A DNA stretch of 58,368 nt from Desulfobacterium sp. (lineage in GTDB: Bacteria > Desulfobacterota > Desulfobacteria > Desulfobacterales > Desulfobacteraceae): assembly GCA_016342325.1 (NCBI GenBank), contig JAEINR010000028.1:1-58368 (forward strand), written 5' to 3'. Made by a program: the position numbers and the translations under genes. Every line of letters starts with the position of its first letter. Positions within the stretch are counted from its first letter, which is position 1. Under the pieces are notes generated by a model, which made no database searches, was not told the DNA's origin, and was given only the letters and a program-made list of their open reading frames with translations. This document shows positions 37,467-45,854 of this stretch, in pieces.

Positions 37467-39593
37467 ATGCTAACAAAATTTTTTCCGTTTCTTCTATGGT
37501 TCAAGGACTATGGCGTTGACAAGTTCAGGATCGATTTTTTGGCGGGGCTGACAGTGGCCCTGGTGCTTATCCCCCAATCCATGGCCTATGCACAGCTGGC
37601 CGGGATGCCTTCCTATTTCGGCCTTTACGCCTCTTTTCTCCCCCCCATGATCGCAGCGCTGTTCGGTTCCAGCCGCCAGCTTGCAACCGGCCCTGTGGCC
37701 GTGGTCTCCCTCATGACCGCAGCGAGTCTTGAACCCCTGGCAACGGCCGGCAGCGAAGGCTTTATCGCCTATGCCATTGTTCTTGCCTTGATGGTGGGTG
37801 TGTTCCAGCTTTCCCTGGGTATCTTGAAACTCGGGGTCGTGGTTAACTTTCTCTCCCATCCGGTCGTCAACGGTTTTACCAACGCGGCCGCCATCATCAT
37901 CGCATCCTCCCAGCTTTCCAAGATGTTCGGCGTCTATGTGGACAAGTCCGCCCACCACTACGAAACCATCATCAACGTGTGTAAGGCGGCTGTTCACTAT
38001 ACCCACTGGCCTACGCTGTTCATGGGCGTCCTCGCTTTTGCCATCATGTACGGGCTCAAGAAGGTGATGCCCAAGGTTCCCAACGTCCTTGTGGCCGTTG
38101 CCGTGACCATTGTTCTCTCCTGGGCCATGGGGTTTGAGCACAACACCCGGGTGGATCTCTCTGCCATCGACTCCCCTGAGGTTCGTGCCCAGATCGAGTT
38201 CTTCAATGGCATCAATGCAAATATCCCCGTGCTTTCGGACCAAAGAACGGCCCAATCCGATGGCGTGGACGAGGCCAAGAAAGCCAATGATACCATCCTG
38301 GAGCTGGATGCGGTCCATGACTTCAATGTCACGGCTGTTAAACTGGAGCGCCTGAAGCACGAGGCCCACATCCAGCGGGAACAGTTGAGGGCCCATCTCT
38401 TTTCCGGGATCGAGCAGGCGGACGGCTCCTTGAAATTGTACCTCCAGGGCCAGGAGCCCCAGGGCGTTGAAACCGACGGCAGGACCTGGCGCATCAAGGT
38501 GGGCAACCGGCTGCTGGATACCACCAATCTCTTGATAATGGGCGGCGGCGCTGTCGTCAGCACCGTTCCCAAGGGACTTCCGTCACTCAGCATTCCAAAG
38601 TTCGATATGAAGATTATTCTCCGTCTGCTTCCCTTTGCCGCCATCATCTCCCTGCTGGGTTTCATGGAGGCCATCTCCATTGCCAAGGCCATGGCTGCAA
38701 AGACGGGCCAGCGTCTTGATCCCAACCAGGAGCTCATCGGTCAGGGGCTTGCCAACATCCTTGGTGCCGTTGGAAAGAGTTATCCCACATCGGGCTCTTT
38801 TTCACGGTCGGCGGTTAACCTCCAGGCTGGCGCCGTCACCGGGCTTTCCAGTGTGTTTACCAGTCTTGCCGTTGTTGTGGTGCTTCTCTTTTTTACGCCC
38901 CTTCTCTACCATCTGCCCCAGAGTGTGCTGGCCGCTGTCATCATGATGGCCGTTATCGGGCTTGTTAATGTGTCCGGTTTCATCCATGCCTGGAAAGCCC
39001 AGTGGTATGACGGCGCCATTTCCATCATCACCTTTCTGTGCACCCTGGCCTTTGCTCCCCATCTTGACAAGGGGATCATGGTGGGTGTCGCTTTGTCCTT
39101 GGCGGTCTTTCTTTACAAGAGCATGCGTCCCAAGGTGCCTTCCCTGTCGCGGTTTGACGACGATGCCCTGCGCTGTTCCGTGACCCACGGACTCCAGGAG
39201 TGCGAGTATGTGGATCTTGTCCGTTTTGAAGGCCCCCTGTTTTTTGCCAATGCAAGCTATCTTGAGGACCAGATCAACGAGCGGATGACGAACAAGAAAA
39301 AATTAAGGGATATTATTATTGTCTCCAACGCCATCAACGACATCGATGCATCGGGTGAAGAGTTGCTCTCCCTTTTGATCGATAATGTCAGGAGTGCCGG
39401 CGTGGATATCTCGTTTTCCGGGGTCAACGAGTCTGTGACAAAGGTGTTTGAAAGAACCCATCTCATCGAGAAGATCGGAAGGGATCACATCTATACAACC
39501 ATGGAACAGGCCATATGCGCGGTCCACGAACATGCCCACCAGGATGATCCGGATCACCAGTGCCCACTTTCAACCACCTGCAAACTGGTATAA
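37467..39593 (+). CDS. SulP-family anion permease with STAS domain and a large insertion
   Basis: A 708-aa SLC26/SulP transporter: the membrane domain begins FLAGLTVALVLIPQSMAYAQLAGMP, has GPVAVVSLM, and ends in a cytoplasmic STAS domain (about 575-700) with the DIDASGEELL loop. Usual SulP proteins are 550-600 aa; the excess is a ~130-aa polar, partly coiled-coil insertion at about 229-365 between membrane helices, just before GLPSLSIPKFD. Substrate is probably sulfate, bicarbonate or another small anion. It is co-transcribed with the TetR gene before and the kinase-like/receiver fusion 21 bases after it. Confidence 0.87.
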   Translation: MLTKFFPFLLWFKDYGVDKFRIDFLAGLTVALVLIPQSMAYAQLAGMPSYFGLYASFLPPMIAALFGSSRQLATGPVAVVSLMTAASLEPLATAGSEGFIAYAIVLALMVGVFQLSLGILKLGVVVNFLSHPVVNGFTNAAAIIIASSQLSKMFGVYVDKSAHHYETIINVCKAAVHYTHWPTLFMGVLAFAIMYGLKKVMPKVPNVLVAVAVTIVLSWAMGFEHNTRVDLSAIDSPEVRAQIEFFNGINANIPVLSDQRTAQSDGVDEAKKANDTILELDAVHDFNVTAVKLERLKHEAHIQREQLRAHLFSGIEQADGSLKLYLQGQEPQGVETDGRTWRIKVGNRLLDTTNLLIMGGGAVVSTVPKGLPSLSIPKFDMKIILRLLPFAAIISLLGFMEAISIAKAMAAKTGQRLDPNQELIGQGLANILGAVGKSYPTSGSFSRSAVNLQAGAVTGLSSVFTSLAVVVVLLFFTPLLYHLPQSVLAAVIMMAVIGLVNVSGFIHAWKAQWYDGAISIITFLCTLAFAPHLDKGIMVGVALSLAVFLYKSMRPKVPSLSRFDDDALRCSVTHGLQECEYVDLVRFEGPLFFANASYLEDQINERMTNKKKLRDIIIVSNAINDIDASGEELLSLLIDNVRSAGVDISFSGVNESVTKVFERTHLIEKIGRDHIYTTMEQAICAVHEHAHQDDPDHQCPLSTTCKLV

Positions 39594-39614
39594 TTTTAAG
39601 ATAAGGGAGTTATC

Positions 39615-40829
39615 ATGTCTGTCATAACACTATTTAGCGGCAGTTTTTGTAATAATGAGAACGTCGAGGCAGCTCTTGTCAAGACAACGGGTGCCCAGCT
39701 GGTCACAGAACAGGAGATCGTGGAAAAAGCCAGCAGCATCTCCTCCATCAGCGCAACAAAGATCAAGGAGGCGTTTCTCGAAAAAACGTCGATTTTTAAT
39801 AAATTTACCCATGAAAAAGAGCGCTCCATTGCCTATCTGCGCCTGGCCCTGGCTGAGATGCTTGCCCAGGATAACCTTGTCATCACAGGGTTTCCCGCTC
39901 ATTTGATTCCCGTCAGTCTCAGCCATGTCCTGCGGGTCTGCCTCATTGCCGATCTCAAACACCGGCTGGGACAGGCGGCTGCACTTGGCACCGGGGAAAA
40001 AGAAGCCCTCAAGCTGATCAATGGGAGTGACAAGGATAGTTCAAACTGGGTCAGCACCCTTGTTGGCAACAACGATCCCTGGAACAAGGCGCTCTACGAC
40101 ATTGTCGTTCCCATGAACGCAACCTCTGTTGAGGAGGCGGTCGCCCTTATCAGCGAAAAATCACAAAGCCCTGCCGTTGCCTCTTCCGACGCCTCGGCCC
40201 AGGCGGTCAAGGATTTTCTCCTGGCTGCAAGGGTTGAAACGACCCTGGCCGATGAGGGGCACAATGTTGCTGTGGCTGCAAAAGAGGGAAAGGTGGTACT
40301 GACCATCAACAAGAACGTGTTGATGCTCAAGCGCCTGGAGGAGGATCTCCAGTCCATTGTCCACAAGATCGAAGGGGTTAAGGCGGTGGAGACCCAGATC
40401 GGTAAAGGGTTTTACCAGACCGACATCTACCGGCAGTTTGATTTCGAGACGCCTTCAAAGGTGCTGCTGGTGGATGATGAGCGGGAATTTGTCCAGACCC
40501 TGTCTGAACGGTTGATGATGCGGGAGATGAGTTCGGCCGTTGCCTATGACGGCGAGTCCGCCCTCAGCATCGTGGACGAGGATGAGCCCGAGGTGATGAT
40601 CCTGGATCTTAAGATGCCCGGCATCGACGGCATCGAGGTGTTGAAAAAGGTCAAGGCCACCAAGCCCGAGATCGAGGTGATCATCCTCACCGGCCACGGC
40701 AGCGAGGCGGACAAGAAGGTCTGCATGGATCTGGGGGCGTTTGCCTATCTCCAGAAGCCGGTTGATATCGATCTGTTGAGCAAGACACTCAAGCTTGCCA
40801 ATGATAAGATAAAGAAACAGGGTGCTTAG
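39615..40829 (+). CDS. Fusion: cytidylate-kinase-like domain, BON-like domain, receiver
   Basis: A 404-aa protein of unusual design. Residues of about 1-180 resemble the cytidylate-kinase-like family (GAQLVTEQEIVEKAS; ALYDIVVPMNATSVEEAVALI) but the P-loop is degenerate (GSFCNNENV). Residues 195-265 look BON-like (VVLTINKNVLMLKRLEEDLQSIVHKIEGVKAVETQIG spread over it). Residues 282-400 are a receiver with Asp331 in LDLKMPGIDG, switch Thr and Lys intact, closely related to the 36309 receiver. It follows the SulP gene with GGGAG upstream. A phosphorylation-controlled nucleotide- or ligand-binding partner of the permease is an inference; no characterised homologue comes to mind. Confidence 0.75.
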   Translation: MSVITLFSGSFCNNENVEAALVKTTGAQLVTEQEIVEKASSISSISATKIKEAFLEKTSIFNKFTHEKERSIAYLRLALAEMLAQDNLVITGFPAHLIPVSLSHVLRVCLIADLKHRLGQAAALGTGEKEALKLINGSDKDSSNWVSTLVGNNDPWNKALYDIVVPMNATSVEEAVALISEKSQSPAVASSDASAQAVKDFLLAARVETTLADEGHNVAVAAKEGKVVLTINKNVLMLKRLEEDLQSIVHKIEGVKAVETQIGKGFYQTDIYRQFDFETPSKVLLVDDEREFVQTLSERLMMREMSSAVAYDGESALSIVDEDEPEVMILDLKMPGIDGIEVLKKVKATKPEIEVIILTGHGSEADKKVCMDLGAFAYLQKPVDIDLLSKTLKLANDKIKKQGA

Positions 40830-40913
40830 GACCGCAGATGAAATAAGGTGAACAGAAATAGCGCCGCAATTTCGTTTAGCTTATAAAATTTGCGGTGCTT
40901 AAATACCCGGCGG

Positions 40914-40950
40914 GGCCGGAGCATGGTATTTGTGCTCCGGCCACAACGAA
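40914..40950 (-). repeat. Palindromic repeat family 2, copy 2
   Basis: GGCCGGAGCA (40914-40923) and TGCTCCGGCC (40933-40942) form a perfect 10-bp stem around TGGTATTTG. The element matches 25097-25136 in opposite orientation, including the flanking CACAACGAAAAA. It lies in the 250-base spacer after the CMK/BON/REC gene. Confidence 0.7.
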
Positions 40951-41008
40951 AAATGGGTCGAAGACGCGGAGTCAACGTCACTGATACCGCAGCTTTAGCC
41001 AGCGTTTC

Positions 41009-41027
41009 ATATAAACGCTGAAATAAG
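41009..41027. repeat. Short inverted repeat AGCGTTT/AAACGCT
   Basis: A 7-bp stem around CATAT lies just upstream of the kinase gene. A related GTTTCATATAAAAC occurs before the first Usp gene near 54366. It may be a weak hairpin or protein site. Confidence 0.35.
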
Positions 41028-41078
41028 ATGATCAAGGGGAGTCGGGGCGTCAATCGTTATCTGGAAACAGGGGGTAGC

Positions 41079-42830
41079 ATGTCCATTGTTGAAAAATTGA
41101 AGCCGGTCTTTTTGGAATATCCGGCCACGGGAGAGGGGCGGTACAAGTATACCTTTAATTACCGTAAAATATGGCAGATGGTGATTATGCTCACTGCCGC
41201 CGTTACCCTGATTCCCCTGATTATCATCACTTGCATCGACTATAATGTGACCCAGCGGTCCATTGAGTCGGAGATCTCCCTCAGGGCCAGGCGGACCGCC
41301 TCCAACACCAAGCGGGCCATTTCGTTTTTTCTTTCCGAACGCAAAGCGGCCCTGGATTTCATCATCCATGATAACGCGCGCAAGGCCTTGACCGATATGG
41401 ATCGGTTGTCAACCATCCTCAAGAACCTCCAGGCCGGGTTCGGCGGGTTTATGGACATTGGCGTGATCAATGATCACGGCATCCAGGTCGCCTATTCAGG
41501 TACCCACAACCTCGGGGGAAAGGATTACTCGGACCAGGCCTGGTTCAACAAGGTGGTGGCCCGGGGTGTTTACATCAGCGAGGTGTTCCTGGGGTTCAGA
41601 AATAAGCCCCACCTGGTGATTGCGGTGAAGTCCCAGCTGGATCAAGGTGCTTTTTATGTGCTCCGGGCCACCATCGACACGGACCAGTTCAATGAGATCC
41701 TTTCGAGTCTTGAGCTGAACGGCAAGGGGGACGTGTTTCTCATCAACCGTAATCAGGTGATCCAGACACCCAGTCGCCACCATGGGGATGTGCTTTCCTT
41801 GGTTGACATCCCGGTGCCGGAATATTCGGACCGGACCCGGGTGAAGGTGTTCCAGGATCAGAAAATGGAGCAGTATGTGGTGGGGTATGCCTATATCCCG
41901 GACACGGATTTCATCCTGATGATCGTCAAGCAAAAGGCCGCCCTGATGAAGTCATGGTATGCGACCCGGTCCAATCTCATCGGGTTCCTTTTGATCAGCA
42001 TCACCGTGATTCTCGGGGTGATCGTCTTTGTTACCACCTACCTTGTCAACCAGATGTTTTTTTCAGACAGGAAGCGGGCCAAGGCCATGCACCGGATCGA
42101 GTATGACAACAAGCTTGCAACCGTGGGAAGACTTGCCGCAGGCGTTGCCCACGAGATCAACAATCCCCTTGCCATCATCAATGAAAAGGCCGGGCTGATC
42201 AAGGACATCTTTGTCTTTCGGGAGAAGTATTCGGCCGACGACAAGCTCATGGGCCTTGTGGATTCGGTGATCTCCTCGGTGGCCCGGTGCGGGACCATCA
42301 CCAAGCGGCTGCTCAATTTTGCCCGGCACATGGACGAATCCTTCCAGGTCGTGGAGATCGGTACGGTGATCCGGGAGGTGCTGGGGTTCCTGGGCAAAGA
42401 GGCCGAGTACCGAAGCATCGAAATCTCGGTGGAGGTGCCCAATTCTTTTCCAAAGATCGAGTGCGACCGGGGAAAGCTCCAGCAGGTGCTGTTGAACATT
42501 GTGAACAACGCCTTTTTTGCCATCGAGTCCGAGGGCAAGCTCTCCATCCAGGTGAAGCAGCGGGATGAGAAGTACCTGACCGTTACCATCTCTGACTCGG
42601 GGTGCGGTATTCCGGAAAAAGAGCTGGAACTCATCTTTGAGCCGTTCTTTACCAAGAAGTCGGATCAGGGCGGAACAGGCCTGGGCCTTTCCATCACCTA
42701 CCAGTTGGTAGAGGAGGCGGGTGGCTGCATCAAGGTCAAGAGCGAAGTCGGTGTGGGAACAAGTTTTATTGTGAACCTGCCGTTTAAACCCAAACCAAGA
42801 AAGGAGGCAAACACGTGCGAGTCCTTTTAG
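41079..42830 (+). CDS. dCache sensor histidine kinase
   Basis: This 583-aa membrane kinase has membrane segments at about 33-52 and 300-322, an extracellular double-Cache domain between them (about 60-290; DYSDQAWFNKVVARGVYISEVFLG and similar), a HisKA helix pair with VAHEINNPLAIINEKAG and His358, and an intact ATPase domain (N-box VNNAFFAIE, SDSGCGIPEKE, FFTKKSDQGGTGLGLS). The start at 41079 follows GGGGG; an in-frame ATG at 41028 lacks a ribosome site. Its last codons overlap the receiver gene that follows, so the two are a cognate pair. Confidence 0.92.
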   Translation: MSIVEKLKPVFLEYPATGEGRYKYTFNYRKIWQMVIMLTAAVTLIPLIIITCIDYNVTQRSIESEISLRARRTASNTKRAISFFLSERKAALDFIIHDNARKALTDMDRLSTILKNLQAGFGGFMDIGVINDHGIQVAYSGTHNLGGKDYSDQAWFNKVVARGVYISEVFLGFRNKPHLVIAVKSQLDQGAFYVLRATIDTDQFNEILSSLELNGKGDVFLINRNQVIQTPSRHHGDVLSLVDIPVPEYSDRTRVKVFQDQKMEQYVVGYAYIPDTDFILMIVKQKAALMKSWYATRSNLIGFLLISITVILGVIVFVTTYLVNQMFFSDRKRAKAMHRIEYDNKLATVGRLAAGVAHEINNPLAIINEKAGLIKDIFVFREKYSADDKLMGLVDSVISSVARCGTITKRLLNFARHMDESFQVVEIGTVIREVLGFLGKEAEYRSIEISVEVPNSFPKIECDRGKLQQVLLNIVNNAFFAIESEGKLSIQVKQRDEKYLTVTISDSGCGIPEKELELIFEPFFTKKSDQGGTGLGLSITYQLVEEAGGCIKVKSEVGVGTSFIVNLPFKPKPRKEANTCESF

Positions 42831-43177
42831 TTGACGATGAAGTGGAATATGTCTCAACCCTGGCTGAACGGCTTTCCTTCAGGGGGATCGATGCGATTTG
42901 GGTGTCCAGTGCAATGGATGCCCTGGAGCGCATCCGGCAGGAACGCTTTGACATCGCCGTGCTGGATGTGAAGATGCCAAAGATGGGGGGGATTGAGCTG
43001 AAACAGATCATCGAAAAGATCCACCCGGACATGAAATTTATTTATCTCACGGGCCACGGATCGGAGCACGACTATCAAAAAGGGGTGACGGACGGGGTCT
43101 CCTACCTGATCAAACCCGTTAATCTTGATAAGTTGATGAGCACCATGAACCAAGCCATGATAAACGGGGGAAGTTGA
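42815..43177 (+). CDS. Single-domain response regulator, GTG start
   Basis: A 120-aa receiver with acidic pair near Asp7-Asp8, VLDVKMPKMGG phospho-acceptor, YLTGHG switch and IKPVN lysine. It starts with GTG at 42815 behind a perfect AAGGAGG that lies inside the kinase gene, overlapping it by 16 bases, and ends three bases before the next start. Its helix 1 resembles the other receivers in this island. It is probably the direct phosphate acceptor of the kinase before it. Confidence 0.92.
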   Translation: MRVLLVDDEVEYVSTLAERLSFRGIDAIWVSSAMDALERIRQERFDIAVLDVKMPKMGGIELKQIIEKIHPDMKFIYLTGHGSEHDYQKGVTDGVSYLIKPVNLDKLMSTMNQAMINGGS

Positions 43178-43179
43178 CA

Positions 43180-43836
43180 ATGAAGATGGAAACAGAGGCG
43201 CCGACAGATATTGGACTGCGCTATTTTGGAAAGATGACGGCCGCCATCAGCCATGAGCTCAAAAACTCACTGGCCATCATCAATGAAAACGCAGGCTTGA
43301 TGGAAGATCTGAGCCTGATGGCAAAGCGGGGTCAACAACTGGATCCCCAGCGGGTCGAGGACCTCTCCGGCCGGGTGATCAAGCAGGTCCAGCGGGCGGA
43401 TACCATCGTTAAAAAAATGAACCGGCTGGCCCACAGCGTGGATGATCCCATAAAAGAGATCGATGTGGCTGACCTTCTGGCCTTTACCATGGAACTTGGG
43501 AAGAAATCGGTCTCCTCCCTGGGGGTGGATCTCCAGATGACACCGCCTGAAAGCCCTGTGCGAATTAACGCCAATCCGTTTCTGGTGATGAACCTCTTCT
43601 GGGAGGTCATGGGGTATGCCTGTACCCGGGTCAACGGGGCACCCTGCATCACGATTTCCATTGTTCGGAACGCCGGCGGGGTTGAACTTGTTTTTGCGCC
43701 TGTCAGCGATGCCGGGCATGACGGGTTTTCATTTGATCAGGCGCCTTTTAGTGGGCTTGCGTCCTGTTTGAAAGCAGAAATATTAGCCCTTGCCGACAGG
43801 AAGGCACTTGTGTTAACACTTCCTGAAACAGTGTAA
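43180..43836 (+). CDS. Histidine-kinase-like protein with degenerate ATPase domain (ChpT-like?)
   Basis: The 218-aa product keeps a DHp helix pair with ISHELKNSLAIINENAGL and the phosphorylatable histidine (His25), clearly related to the preceding kinase, but the rest lacks the N, G1, F and G2 boxes of an ATP-binding domain (the N-box position reads NLFWEVMGYA). It cannot be an ordinary kinase. Architecture resembles histidine phosphotransferases such as ChpT, which evolved from kinases. I start at ATG 43180 behind GGGGGAAG, three bases after the receiver stop. A phosphorelay kinase-receiver-phosphotransferase-receiver within this locus is a reasonable inference. Confidence 0.75.
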   Translation: MKMETEAPTDIGLRYFGKMTAAISHELKNSLAIINENAGLMEDLSLMAKRGQQLDPQRVEDLSGRVIKQVQRADTIVKKMNRLAHSVDDPIKEIDVADLLAFTMELGKKSVSSLGVDLQMTPPESPVRINANPFLVMNLFWEVMGYACTRVNGAPCITISIVRNAGGVELVFAPVSDAGHDGFSFDQAPFSGLASCLKAEILALADRKALVLTLPETV

Positions 43837-43887
43837 AAAGTGTAATATGAAATTGATGTATGCAGTAATCGATGTTTTCGAAACCCC

Positions 43888-43915
43888 TTATTGTCATACG
43901 GAACCAAGTTATAAT
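43888..43915 (+). promoter_or_regulatory. Candidate promoter before the 43955 receiver
   Basis: A perfect TATAAT (43910-43915) with a poor -35 TTATTG at 16 bp stands about 40 bases before the ATG, suggesting this receiver has its own promoter. Confidence 0.35.
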
Positions 43916-43954
43916 CACTATAGCTTCTAATATAAATATGAAAGGAGAATTGCC

Positions 43955-44383
43955 ATGTCTGAGAAAATATTATTAGTTGATGATGAAAAAGAGTTTCTGG
44001 AAGCCATGTCCGAGAGAATGACCAACCGGGGTATGGACGTGACAACAGCACTCTCCGCAAAAGAGGCCATTGAAAAGGTCAAGCACGAGAACTTTGACGC
44101 CATCATCGTTGATCTGCTCATGCCTGAGATGGACGGGCTTGAGGCCCTTGAGACCTTTAAAAAAATTAACGCAGACCTTCAGGTCATCCTGTTGACCGGC
44201 AATGCCACGGTTGAAAAGGGGATCGAGGCCATGAAACTCGGGGCCATGGATCTGTTGGAAAAACCGGCCGATCTCAATAATCTTACAGAGCGGATCAAAA
44301 AAGCCAAGGCCCGCAAGATGATCCTCGTTGAAAAACACACTGAAGAGAAGATCAAGAAGATCATCAGTTCCAAGGGGTGGTAG
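43955..44383 (+). CDS. Single-domain response regulator with C-terminal helical tail
   Basis: A 142-aa receiver: LLVDDEKEFLEAMSERM, VDLLMPEMDG phospho-acceptor, LLTGNA switch and EKPAD lysine, followed by a ~25-residue basic helical tail (AKARKMILVEKHTEEKIKKII). It has a strong AAGGAG ribosome site and probably its own promoter. It is the fourth member of the paralogous receiver set. No DNA-binding domain is present. Confidence 0.92.
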   Translation: MSEKILLVDDEKEFLEAMSERMTNRGMDVTTALSAKEAIEKVKHENFDAIIVDLLMPEMDGLEALETFKKINADLQVILLTGNATVEKGIEAMKLGAMDLLEKPADLNNLTERIKKAKARKMILVEKHTEEKIKKIISSKGW

Positions 44384-44391
44384 CGATTGGC

Positions 44392-45627
44392 CTAAAGCCT
44401 GTAAACCGTTGGGATTTCATCCTTGTTGATGAAAATTCCAACGGTGTCCCCGGTGCTGAACCCAAGTTCTTTGAACCGGGTGGTAAAGGCTTCATGCTTG
44501 TCCCCGTGCCAAAACACATTCCACATGGGGTTTCTCACCGTATCGATCCCATAGGCATCGTGGCTGCAGAGGTTGACCCTGAACCGGTCCTTTGCGATCA
44601 GGGTGTCGGCCTCGGATAGAAAAAAGTCGATCTGGTAGAGGTTGTTGTTGAGTTCCCTGGCGAGTGCCTTCTGGAGTTCGGGAAAATCGTCCAGGTAGTG
44701 GTTGGCAATCTGGTAGAGCTCCTCAGGCTCTTTGATGGACATGCCCAGGATGGCAAACCGCTCGTTTCGCATGGCAAAGGTTTCAAGTTCCGCCTGGAAC
44801 GTGCGGATCACTCCGATGGCTTTTTCAAGGCCCTTTTTCGGCTCAATCCCCCCCAGCACGATCATCTCACACTTGGCAATGATGTCGAGGTAGAGTGCCT
44901 TGGTGTTCATCACGTAGATGTTGCGTTCCCGGTAGCTTCTTCGTTTCCGTATCCGCTTGATGCCGTTGAGGCGTATGGAGATGATCCCCTTTTTTTGCTC
45001 AAGGATCTCGATGTTGGAGATGTCCTTTGCCTGGACCACAAAGATATCACCGGTTTCCGAGATGATGTACTCGATCTCGCAGGGAAATCCTAGAAGTTCC
45101 TGTATCTCCCTGGAGACGGCCATCAACTTTCTGTCATGGGGGGTCTTGGTGATATAGGGTTCGGACTGGACCCTGGATTTGCGATCCCGGCAGTAGCCGA
45201 ACTCCCAGTCCCCGGAGATCACTTTGGCCATGACGCTGGACCCTTCCACAAAGGGCATGACGATGATGCCCATCTCGTCAAGGTCTAGCCCGGGGGCGTT
45301 GAGGAACTTCTGCTGCCGCTTGATGGACAAGGCCTTGGTGGTCGTTCCCGAGCGGATGATCTTTGATCTGGCGTACTTGATCCCCATGATGTCGGCATAG
45401 GTCTCCATGGAGTCGAAGGTTCCGCCCTTGAAGCAGTATTCCATGGGGTGGGCGCTCCGTGCGATCACCTTGTAGTTTTCCTGGTGCCGGGAGAGAAAGC
45501 GTTTCAGGGGGTCGAAGCTGTCGTTGTTGAAATCCGCTGCCGAAACATAGATAAAGTCCGGAACGTTGAACCCCTCGTCCTTGAGCTGTGCCAGAAGTCG
45601 GGCCTTTTCCGGAAACGGCTTGTCCAT
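44392..45627 (-). CDS. Stand-alone PEP-synthase/PPDK N-terminal-type ATP-binding protein
   Basis: This 411-aa protein resembles only the ATP-grasp N-terminal domain of PEP synthase/pyruvate phosphate dikinase: ARSAHPMEYCFKGGTFDSMETY matches the family region around its first nucleotide loop, IIVMPFVEGSSVMAKVISGD the central strand, and CEIEYIISETGDIFVVQAKD the catalytic strand. The swivelling phosphohistidine domain and the PEP-binding barrel are absent, replaced by ~190 residues of unknown fold. It cannot make PEP alone. I start at ATG 45627 behind AAGGAG; upstream in-frame starts lack a ribosome site. An adenylate-sensing or regulatory phosphotransfer role is inference. Confidence 0.7.
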   Translation of the reverse strand: MDKPFPEKARLLAQLKDEGFNVPDFIYVSAADFNNDSFDPLKRFLSRHQENYKVIARSAHPMEYCFKGGTFDSMETYADIMGIKYARSKIIRSGTTTKALSIKRQQKFLNAPGLDLDEMGIIVMPFVEGSSVMAKVISGDWEFGYCRDRKSRVQSEPYITKTPHDRKLMAVSREIQELLGFPCEIEYIISETGDIFVVQAKDISNIEILEQKKGIISIRLNGIKRIRKRRSYRERNIYVMNTKALYLDIIAKCEMIVLGGIEPKKGLEKAIGVIRTFQAELETFAMRNERFAILGMSIKEPEELYQIANHYLDDFPELQKALARELNNNLYQIDFFLSEADTLIAKDRFRVNLCSHDAYGIDTVRNPMWNVFWHGDKHEAFTTRFKELGFSTGDTVGIFINKDEIPTVYRL

Positions 45628-45786
45628 GAACGACTCCTTGCTTTCTGTTTCTTCTCTTTTCATATCCATTTTCGCGATCAATGATGGTGGTTTATATCTA
45701 TCGATTTGTAAAATTTATGGATAGCACGATTTTCCTTGAATGTACATGGCTCTCCAATGGATTTGGACTTTTGGACGGATGAAACT

Positions 45787-45820
45787 AAAAAGGCGGCCGG
45801 GCTGAATAGCCCGGCCGCCT
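45787..45820 (-). terminator. Rho-independent terminator of the DASS transporter gene
   Basis: A 13-bp perfect GC-rich stem (AGGCGGCCGGGCT 45791-45803; AGCCCGGCCGCCT 45808-45820) with loop GAAT is followed on the - strand by TTTTTAG. It lies 35 bases past the transporter stop. Confidence 0.85.
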
Positions 45821-45854
45821 TCATGGGGTTGAACGATTGTTTTGGGTTAACGCG

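Noticed and set aside
37494-38396. Long open frame on the - strand opposite the SulP gene
   Set aside because: It is the antisense of strongly supported SulP coding sequence, has Gly/His-rich composition typical of reversed GC-rich codons and matches no family.
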